Shown: positions 1 through 6,235 of the stretch, piece by piece | Position numbering within the stretch: position 1 is the first letter of the stretch | Layout of the letters: each line of letters starts with the position of its first letter | From: Sedimentisphaerales bacterium | GTDB lineage: Bacteria > Planctomycetota > Phycisphaerae > Sedimentisphaerales > Anaerobacaceae | Assembly: GCA_030630905.1 (NCBI GenBank) | Contig: DAOVMB010000119.1 | Coordinates: forward strand, 1 to 7,132 | Direction of reading: 5' to 3' | Length of the DNA stretch: 7,132 nt | The notes under the pieces: model-generated | The model's input: the letters and a program-made list of their open reading frames with translations, nothing else | Told to the model about the DNA's origin: nothing | Database searches by the model: none | Translations under genes and position numbers: made by a program

Positions 1-1944
1 ACGATCAGACATCGGCTGCCATTTCCCGCCCGGATTCCAGTTGGTTTCCGTTCCCATGACATCCAATTGCGGCGCCAGCCAGCACAAACGGATAGGGGTG
101 GAATTCGCCATCATGAGTTTGTCCATTGCATGAACATCTCTGGCGATGGCGCGGATATACTCAAACGTTATCAGGCCACGGAAAATAGCCGGCTTTCTAC
201 TATCAAGTGAAAAGGTCAAAGGTGTTTCAGCAGCGGCGAAGTGGTCTCGTCTAAAGTCAAGTTCGTCTGTCACATACCCTTCGCTCGAATCAATATACTC
301 GCCGTCCAAATCGCTTTTGGCTTTGGGACCATAAAGTCTAACTCGATGTTCCTTGCTCCAATTGTTCTTGAAGTCCGTAACATCACCTCTGATTTTAGGC
401 ATGGAGTTTATGCTCCAAACAGCCCCATTGCACCACGGTGTATCCTGCAAGCGAGCGGGAAACTGCCCCGTGTGGTCATGAAAGCCGCTGGTAAATAAGG
501 CCTTGGCACGAGGATCCGCTTTTTCAACGGCGAGACGCCGGGCCTCGGCCAAAGCACTTTCGAGTGTGCGAGGCATCTCTTTGGACATAGACATCCACCA
601 GGTCATAGGCTCTGTGTAGCGGAAGGTAATCATGCCGTGCTTGTCGTCCCATGCGGTTTCATTGGTGCCCTCTTTGAATTTGAAGCCGAAGTCTTGCCAA
701 TCTTTGACGTCACTGATCCTGGCGAAAGGCATCCAAAGTCCCTGCTCAGGCGTACGGCAGCGGAAATGATCCGGGAAAATTTCATAGTATTGCGCGAGGG
801 CGGCACGAAAGCCCCATTCCGGATCGAACGTGAATTTGCAGAAACGCAAACGAGCCTTGGGTTTCTCGGGCGCCAATCCGATATCGTAAGCCAGGAACAG
901 CTCTTTAGTTTCTGCGTTGTAGCCGACGCGGAAAAATGCCGGCCGGTCCATGTCAATACCAAGACCGATGCCCTGATTGGCGCTAACCAACGCAGCAAAC
1001 GGATAACGTGATAGCCGACCGTTTGCTCCTGCCGAGAATCTGCCGGCATTCACATATTCCTGATTCGCCTCGACAGCCAGGCTTCGACGCGGATCCTGCA
1101 ACCAACGGCACTTCTCTACAGGTACTGGAACAGCATAAATTAAAGTGATGGCGCGATCTTTGCCGGTCGTATCGGAGATGGTGACGTCAAAGAAAGTGGC
1201 TTTGCCCATTTGCTCCTCGCGATACTCAAGTTCCAATCCTATGGCACGGCGTTCGAATCGGACGAAATCGGAATCAGCGGCAACATCACGAACCTGGAAA
1301 CCTTCTACTGTAAGATCTGATAGCGAGACAGGTACACCATCGAACAAACATGCACCAGCCGGCGGCTTCGGAACGCACAGTTCAGGATCGCGGAACCAGG
1401 CCTTGCCCGGATGTCGTCGTAAAAGTATATGAAAAGATACCGATTTTATGGGCTTTTCCGGAAATACGATGACTTGTGCTTTTTCCCAATCATGAGTCCC
1501 GACATTGAAAGGGGCAACCTGACCCCAGAGGGAGCTACCATCGGAATAGACGAGGTCGAGATAAAGGGAGTAGTTGCTATCTCGACCACCGAGTACCGCT
1601 TCTGCTTTACTCCAGGCTACCGCCACAATTGGTTCGGGCCTGGCCTGGTTTAGTGCAACCGTCTGTGAAATGCCTCGCTGGACCTGTGCGTCAGATGCGT
1701 TGTCACAAATGAAGACGTTATCTCTTTTTTCGAAACCTTTTTGCCAGGGTCTCCAGGCACCTGGGTCGAGCAGATTCTCGCCGGCATGGCCGGCAGCGAG
1801 GACCTTCTTTAGTGGCGTGCCATCGGAAACGGATCGAGAGCCTACACTTTTCTCAACGGTCGCTGCATGTATAATGTTAAGTGACGTCGTTAAGACACTC
1901 ACTAAAAACATGCAAAATACCTTTGTTACAATATTAATGCCCAT
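1..1944 (-). CDS. Secreted glycoside hydrolase-like protein, 3' end beyond window
   Basis: One uninterrupted frame of 648 codons runs from an ATG at 1944 off the left edge, so the C-terminus is missing. Residues 1-28 look like a Sec signal peptide: Lys8, a hydrophobic core, and probable cleavage after IIHA. Residues about 55-190 contain short beta-type segments and end in 'KAWFRDPEL', suggesting a galactose-binding-like carbohydrate-binding sandwich. Residues about 205-375 form a second beta-rich part. From about 380 the style changes: 'YYEIFPDHF' (386-394), 'QGLWMPF' (401-407), 'DGEYIDSSEGY' (547-557), 'RRDHF' (565-569), 'MMANSTP' (611-617) and 'LDVMGTETNW' (627-636). These resemble strand ends of a TIM-barrel glycoside hydrolase. 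Asp552 and Glu633 are my guesses for catalytic residues. I cannot assign a GH family. An alternative start is Met12 (ATG at 1911), preceded by AAAGG at good spacing; either start leaves a signal peptide. Confidence 0.8.
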   Translation of the reverse strand, partial: MGINIVTKVFCMFLVSVLTTSLNIIHAATVEKSVGSRSVSDGTPLKKVLAAGHAGENLLDPGAWRPWQKGFEKRDNVFICDNASDAQVQRGISQTVALNQARPEPIVAVAWSKAEAVLGGRDSNYSLYLDLVYSDGSSLWGQVAPFNVGTHDWEKAQVIVFPEKPIKSVSFHILLRRHPGKAWFRDPELCVPKPPAGACLFDGVPVSLSDLTVEGFQVRDVAADSDFVRFERRAIGLELEYREEQMGKATFFDVTISDTTGKDRAITLIYAVPVPVEKCRWLQDPRRSLAVEANQEYVNAGRFSAGANGRLSRYPFAALVSANQGIGLGIDMDRPAFFRVGYNAETKELFLAYDIGLAPEKPKARLRFCKFTFDPEWGFRAALAQYYEIFPDHFRCRTPEQGLWMPFARISDVKDWQDFGFKFKEGTNETAWDDKHGMITFRYTEPMTWWMSMSKEMPRTLESALAEARRLAVEKADPRAKALFTSGFHDHTGQFPARLQDTPWCNGAVWSINSMPKIRGDVTDFKNNWSKEHRVRLYGPKAKSDLDGEYIDSSEGYVTDELDFRRDHFAAAETPLTFSLDSRKPAIFRGLITFEYIRAIARDVHAMDKLMMANSTPIRLCWLAPQLDVMGTETNWNPGGKWQPMSDR

Positions 1945-2281
1945 CGCACTTCAACCTTTTATATTACCACCTGAATAATAAGCATGGCTTTCGACTGCCC
2001 ATATTACCTTATTCGCCACGAGATTGCACTGTATTCTTTAAAACCTCGCCTTTGTCGAAGTCCACGTTTTGTGTAGCAGAGGGCTTACCTCGAAAGCATT
2101 CAACGAACCATACGATCCGGACATGCCCGGATTCTTGGCCGGAGCTTTAACCCAAGCAGGACCGGAAAGCGCCGGGGCCTATACCGAATCAAACAGTATA
2201 AGCCCCGTAGGGTGCGATAAATCGCACCGTTATTCTCTATCCGTTTTTGGTGCGATTTATCGCACCCTACGATCCTCAATC
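1945..2281. other. Intergenic region between two minus-strand genes
   Basis: This 337-base gap separates the LamG stop from the glycosidase-like start and holds one palindromic repeat copy (2200-2273). Between the repeat and the downstream gene I see no complete gene. A minus-strand frame is open from 2178 to a TAA at 2038 (46 residues, including 'GPAWVKAPAKNPG'). It has moderately coding-like codon choice but no recognisable domain and no ribosome binding site at its only ATG (2124). It may be chance or the tail of a decayed gene. The ribosome binding site for the 1944 start is weak: AGGTGG lies more than 20 bases upstream, and an AAGG lies about 10 bases upstream. No convincing promoter hexamers were found. 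Confidence 0.5.
2200..2273. repeat. Nested palindromic repeat, copy 1 (REP/BIME-like)
   Basis: The core at 2206-2228 and 2249-2271 is a perfect 23-base inverted repeat around a 20-base spacer. Each arm is itself almost palindromic: GGTGCGAT, then AA, then ATCGCACC, so one arm alone can fold into a 7-bp stem with a TAAA loop. The same unit recurs at 6025-6098 in the same orientation, with 71 of 74 positions matching by eye. The architecture (small hairpins paired as inverted repeats, outside genes) resembles REP/BIME elements, which in other bacteria are spread by RAYT-type transposases; no such gene is in the window. It ends 10 bases after the LamG stop codon, so in RNA it would form a strong 3' hairpin. 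It lacks the T-run of an intrinsic terminator on the LamG strand. Confidence 0.9.
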
Positions 2282-5200
2282 CTAAATCCCATCTAATGGT
2301 TCCGGCCTAAACAGCCGGATATCGTCAAAGAACATCTTACCGGAACCGCCGGGGATCGTAGTGTTGCCCTGGGTTCCCAGGCCAATCGCAATCTTGTCAA
2401 CGTTGGTCAGGACTATGCCCTGGTCGGCAAAGGCTTGCAGGGGAATCCTCCACTCCGTCCAGGTGTCTATCGTTGCAGCAGCCGGATCATCATGGACTAC
2501 TACCGCCGGTTGTCCGGCAGTGTTGGACACGGCCACATACAGCGGCTCGGCAGCATTGCTGGTGATACCAATATCCTGGTTCGCCCACTGCGGGCCAACC
2601 GTCCCGGTAATCGTGACGTTGGTGAATACGGCTTCACATGTAATTGCAGCCTCATGGCTGGTCAGCGCCAAACCTATATAGACATTCGAGGTCATCGGGA
2701 TGTTTCTTGCCGCACCTTCCTCTATCAACTGCCAACTCGATCCGTTTGCTGAGTGATAAGCCGAGAAGTTACCTGCGACATCACGTTCTAATTTCACCCA
2801 ATACGGTGCGGTGAAATCGCCCTGGTTGAAATTAGAACTGGCAGCACCCGGATCGGGGCGACTCTGGAAGGAAACTCCACTGCCAGGTGTGACACATGAA
2901 AAGGCATGCTTCGAGCCGCCTTCAAGCGTTTCGCGAATCATCACACCGGCTTTGGCCCAGACGTTGGTTTCCTGCACGCTCTCGACCTTCGCTACTATCG
3001 AACCGGCGCCGGTGAGCATCTTGTAAGCATAATGGAACTCATCGTAATACTCGCCTGCTCCGGGTCCATTATTCCAGATGTCTGCGCCGGCGCCGGTCAT
3101 CGTGTAGGTACCGACCGGGCCCTCAACAAAGCTGCCGACAGATCCCGCATAGCCTCTGAACCACAGTGACAATTCCTCGACTTCGTTTTTAGTCCAGTCA
3201 CGCGGGGCGGTTAACGTCAGCTCTGCCTCCGAGTACTTGGCGTAGCCCTGCTTATTGTTGTCGTAGGCCAACGGCATCGACTGTCCACCACTATTGACAA
3301 TAGTCTCCTCAGTATAAGAGGCGGTGGTTTCATCGCCCACCGCCGAGCCGGTGCCGTTGCCGGCAAAGTAAGGATCAGTACCCGGAGCGCCATAGCCAAG
3401 ACCATCGTGCCACGCGTACCATATCTGGTTATCACCGGCATCGTAACTCTCGAAGTCGTCCACGAGAATAAAATCGGCTACTGTAAAGGTCCAGACTCTG
3501 CCCTTGGTGACCGTGCCGTCGTTATTGTTCTCATCGATGCGCCAGTAGTAAGGTCCACCGCCCCATTCGACGCCCTCGGGCGGCGTATAGCTGGTGCCAC
3601 TCTGGCGGCCTCTGTATGTGTCGCCTGTGTCGGAGGCATCGGCATTTTCCACGAAGGCTTTGTCGGTGCCGAAGTACACATCGTGCTGTGACGCTTTGTC
3701 TCCCGGCGACCAGGTAAGGGGCAGCGTCGAGTCGATATCCGGTGTTGAGCTGTTGACCGGACTTGGATCCCAGGCAACGAGCGGATCACCTCTCATCGTC
3801 TCCTTAACCTCGTCCGCCGTCAGCACCCTATTGTAAACGCGGATATCATCCATGAGACCATGGTAATGTCTCGATGTGCCGTTCTCCCAAGCCCCGATGA
3901 CCATAGGACCCAAGTATGGCGTACCGTCTCCCCCGGAACCTGATGCTTCCAACACGCCGTTAATATAGAGTTGTGAGGCATTGCCGCCCTCATCGGTAAC
4001 CGTTAGCGCACAATGGTACCATCGGTCCGCCTGCAAGACGGTAGCGGATTCTGCAGCCGGCCCGCCGTTTATATCAGCGTTGATTAGACTGGAAGTGTTC
4101 CTTAAATGGACGTGAAGGGAACCAGCGTTCCAGGCATCGTTGTGCAGCACTGCATAGTAACCGCTCAAATACGGTATATCTCTGGGACGAATCCACATAG
4201 TTAGCGAAAAGGTTCCCGACGCAAGTTGGCCGTCGACATCAATGAAATCCGTTGATCCGTCAAAGTCCAGCGCATCTCCGTCATACCCAGGCACAAAGTC
4301 CGGCGTGCCACCGATAGCGGCATGATTACCATGGCCGGACCAGTCCAGAGCAGTATTGCCGGAACCTTCATCGAGTTTCCACCACGCAATGAGATTAGGA
4401 TCGGTAATCGCTATATCAGGCATTGTTCTGAAGCTCCAGACCTCGCCTGTATGCGTTGCGGCGCCATCGAACTCATCAATCCGCCAATAATACGTTTTCT
4501 CTAATTCAAGAGGCCCTAGACTGTAACTTGCGAATCCCGTGGCTGCTCCATCGGTGGCATTCGCCACAGTGTCGTAGTCTTCGCCAAAATATATGGTGTG
4601 TAATTTCGCGCCAAAACCAGCCGTCCAAGTCAAATCGACGCTTTCCGGGTCAATGAACTTGGCGCCGTCAGCCGGATTGGGCTCATACGCTTTGATAGAT
4701 GGGATCCAGAAGCTCCAGATATCGCCCTTCCATGGACTGTTCGGATCGGCCTCGTTTACCTCATCGATTCGCCAGTAGTAAGTTGTGCCATTAACAAGGC
4801 CGTCCGGATAGGGATATCCGGCGAAGCCGGCCACTAAATACGTCGAATCCACGTCCTGATTGCCTCGGAATGTATCGCCCAGCCCGTCGTTCACATCGTC
4901 AAAATTATCGCCCAAATACACATCATGTGACGTAGCGAGAGCTCCAGGTCTCCATGAAAGGCTCACCCACGTATCGGCACGAAGAGTACCATCAGCAGGG
5001 CTGGGGCTAAAGGCATACGGCCATACTTTACCTTCCATAGCACCCAGAATCTCGACATCCGAGAGAACGTGGTCGTAGAGGCGAACATCGTCCATAAGGC
5101 CCCCATAGGGTTCCGTATGGTCTGGTCTACCGCTAATTGTAACTCCAGTAACGCCTGCCATTGGGCGGTTCATTCCAGTGCCACTGTGCCAGAGAACACT

Positions 5201-5740
5201 ATTATGATATATCTTCATTTCACCGGCATCAGCGTCCTTGGTGAATGTCCAGTGATTCCACTGACCTGAAAACTCGTCAGGAGTAGCGGATTTGGAGATT
5301 CTGTCATAACCGCCTGAAGTCGAAGTACCGCCGGTATCAAAGTACACAGTGCTATTACCCCAGGGAACATGACAGGAAAATAGTCTGGCTTCGTTATTAG
5401 AGGGGTCCTGAAAGGCTGCAAAATTAGTTTGGCTCATTGGCTGTAATGCTGGGTCACCATAAACCCAGAACGCAACGGTTAGTTGTTTGTCGATAGTTGC
5501 CCACGATTCAGACGGGACATCAATTTGACCTAAAGCATCAAAATTGAGCGCTCCGCCATGCACACCTTCAGTCCATTCTGCGTCTGTTATTGTTCCGTCG
5601 TAGCCGTTGCCGGATGAATCGGCAGCTACGGTCCCAGACCCATCATCAAGCTTCCAGTGGCCCACCAGATCAGCTGAGACATTGCCCGCTATGCTCAGCA
5701 CCAAACCAAGAGAAATTAGACAGATCAATTTCCTACACAT
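2282..5740 (-). CDS. Secreted LamG multidomain protein, 1152 residues
   Basis: Complete gene with ATG at 5740, TAG at 2282-2284 and an AAGGAGGA ribosome binding site five bases upstream. Residues 1-23 are a Sec signal peptide with cleavage likely after NVSA. LamG (concanavalin-like) domains span about 25-235 ('VGHWKLDDGSG' to 'DDVRLYDHVLS') and 449-650 ('IAWWKLDEGSG' to 'DDIRVYNRVL'). Three related Fn3-like modules at about 240-348, 349-442 and 652-755 each carry D/TxYFG, YYWRIDE and VWSF/VWTF. From 756 a 'VDDFESY' galactose-binding-like domain begins. It appears split by an inserted beta-sandwich at about 868-1048 resembling DUF1349 ('WAKAGVMIRE', 'APYWVKLERD'), and resumes through 'FFDDIRLFRP'. 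No catalytic domain, dockerin, transmembrane anchor or PEP-CTERM tail is visible. The likely role is glycan binding or adhesion outside the cytoplasm; the ligand is unknown. Confidence 0.95.
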   Translation of the reverse strand: MCRKLICLISLGLVLSIAGNVSADLVGHWKLDDGSGTVAADSSGNGYDGTITDAEWTEGVHGGALNFDALGQIDVPSESWATIDKQLTVAFWVYGDPALQPMSQTNFAAFQDPSNNEARLFSCHVPWGNSTVYFDTGGTSTSGGYDRISKSATPDEFSGQWNHWTFTKDADAGEMKIYHNSVLWHSGTGMNRPMAGVTGVTISGRPDHTEPYGGLMDDVRLYDHVLSDVEILGAMEGKVWPYAFSPSPADGTLRADTWVSLSWRPGALATSHDVYLGDNFDDVNDGLGDTFRGNQDVDSTYLVAGFAGYPYPDGLVNGTTYYWRIDEVNEADPNSPWKGDIWSFWIPSIKAYEPNPADGAKFIDPESVDLTWTAGFGAKLHTIYFGEDYDTVANATDGAATGFASYSLGPLELEKTYYWRIDEFDGAATHTGEVWSFRTMPDIAITDPNLIAWWKLDEGSGNTALDWSGHGNHAAIGGTPDFVPGYDGDALDFDGSTDFIDVDGQLASGTFSLTMWIRPRDIPYLSGYYAVLHNDAWNAGSLHVHLRNTSSLINADINGGPAAESATVLQADRWYHCALTVTDEGGNASQLYINGVLEASGSGGDGTPYLGPMVIGAWENGTSRHYHGLMDDIRVYNRVLTADEVKETMRGDPLVAWDPSPVNSSTPDIDSTLPLTWSPGDKASQHDVYFGTDKAFVENADASDTGDTYRGRQSGTSYTPPEGVEWGGGPYYWRIDENNNDGTVTKGRVWTFTVADFILVDDFESYDAGDNQIWYAWHDGLGYGAPGTDPYFAGNGTGSAVGDETTASYTEETIVNSGGQSMPLAYDNNKQGYAKYSEAELTLTAPRDWTKNEVEELSLWFRGYAGSVGSFVEGPVGTYTMTGAGADIWNNGPGAGEYYDEFHYAYKMLTGAGSIVAKVESVQETNVWAKAGVMIRETLEGGSKHAFSCVTPGSGVSFQSRPDPGAASSNFNQGDFTAPYWVKLERDVAGNFSAYHSANGSSWQLIEEGAARNIPMTSNVYIGLALTSHEAAITCEAVFTNVTITGTVGPQWANQDIGITSNAAEPLYVAVSNTAGQPAVVVHDDPAAATIDTWTEWRIPLQAFADQGIVLTNVDKIAIGLGTQGNTTIPGGSGKMFFDDIRLFRPEPLDGI

Positions 5741-6024
5741 AATAGTCCTCCTTCAAAAAAGGTTCATAATAGGCCTTGGTTACATATCAAAAAGCCCGAT
5801 AATCTTTCTGATTCTACTATATTTTATTTGCACATACTCCTGATATATGTTTGCGAATTGGCACTACCTCCTTCCTTGAGAGACCAGTACCTTTAAGCAT
5901 TTAGCCTGCCAATAGATACACAAACTGCAAATTTCACCTATTCCATTTGTACCAAATTACCCCTCTTATGGTCAAGGGAAATCTTACTCTCAAACTTCGG
6001 TTTTTTCATAATATTGCTCTTAAA
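5741..6024. other. AT-rich leader and divergent intergenic region
   Basis: No gene is recognisable here. The base composition is clearly more AT-rich than the flanking coding DNA, consistent with a promoter region for the minus-strand LamG gene. Candidate -10-like strings occur on the minus strand (TATAGT, TAAAAT, around 5815-5830), but I find no matching -35 element at proper spacing, so no promoter is called. A second perfect Shine-Dalgarno-like string, AAGGAGGT, sits on the minus strand at 5866-5873, more than 120 bases before the LamG start. Only a 15-residue GTG frame (5864 to 5817) follows it, with the start almost touching the motif. Confidence 0.5.
5746..5753 (-). promoter_or_regulatory. 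Ribosome binding site of the LamG gene
   Basis: The minus strand reads AAGGAGGA, five bases before the ATG at 5740. This is a near-perfect anti-16S match at workable spacing. It fixes the start codon, which is also followed directly by a clean signal peptide. Confidence 0.85.
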
Positions 6025-6098
6025 AAGCCTCGTAGGGTGCGATAAATCGCACCATTTTTCTCTATCCGTTTTTGGTGCGATTTATCGCACCCTACGAT
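6025..6098. repeat. Nested palindromic repeat, copy 2 (REP/BIME-like)
   Basis: Second copy of the 74-base unit at 2200-2273, in the same orientation and 3825 bases away. The 23-base arms (6031-6053 and 6074-6096) are identical to those of copy 1 and perfectly complementary to each other. The 20-base spacer differs at two positions and one outer base differs. One spacer change turns GTTATTC into ATTTTTC, so on the plus strand the left-arm hairpin (6036-6053, 7-bp stem, TAAA loop) is followed by a T5 tract and looks like a weak terminator. It lies between the divergent LamG and oxidoreductase genes. Confidence 0.9.
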
Positions 6099-6101
6099 TA
6101 C

Positions 6102-6130
6102 TTGATCTTTTCGTACAGATTTGGTATTTT
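6102..6130 (+). promoter_or_regulatory. Possible sigma-70-type promoter for the oxidoreductase
   Basis: TTGATC at 6102-6107 and TATTTT at 6125-6130 are separated by exactly 17 bases, and each matches four of six consensus positions. The pair lies a few bases beyond repeat copy 2 and would give an untranslated leader of about 100 bases. Planctomycete promoters are poorly characterised and the region is AT-rich, so a chance match is quite possible. Confidence 0.3.
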
Positions 6131-6221
6131 AAAGACCAAAAAGAATGCCGTAGAATCGACCAGCCGCACTTATGTTACGGACTGATTGAGTGTAAGATTT
6201 AATGGTTAATCGTAAAATTTC

Positions 6222-6227
6222 AGGAGG
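6222..6227 (+). promoter_or_regulatory. Ribosome binding site of the oxidoreductase gene
   Basis: AGGAGG lies eight bases before the ATG at 6236. It selects this start over the out-of-frame ATG at 6202, which has no comparable upstream motif. Confidence 0.85.
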
Positions 6228-6235
6228 ATTCGCAA

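Noticed and set aside
630..1049. Minus-strand and plus-strand open frames of about 125-139 codons in this stretch
   Set aside because: Both are out of frame with the uninterrupted 648-codon minus-strand gene, whose frame carries the signal peptide and domain-like motifs. They are shadow frames.
2206..2271. Intrinsic terminator for the LamG gene
   Set aside because: The hairpin is strong and well placed, but no T-run follows it on the minus strand, so only an RNA-stabilising or factor-dependent role can be suggested.
2069..2296. Plus-strand open frame of 75 codons over repeat copy 1
   Set aside because: Its second half is only a translation of the palindromic repeat, and the same peptide string recurs from copy 2. 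It has no ribosome binding site and overlaps the LamG stop.
2282..2400. PEP-CTERM or dockerin tail on the LamG protein
   Set aside because: The protein ends a few residues after 'FFDDIRLFRP', with no sorting motif, hydrophobic segment or calcium-binding repeats.
2200..6098. CRISPR array or classic insertion sequence ends
   Set aside because: There are only two repeat copies, 3.8 kb apart and in direct orientation, with no regular spacers. The interval holds a secreted LamG protein and no transposase.
6014..6202. Plus-strand open frame of 62 codons over repeat copy 2
   Set aside because: It is largely translated repeat sequence, with no ribosome binding site or recognisable domain.
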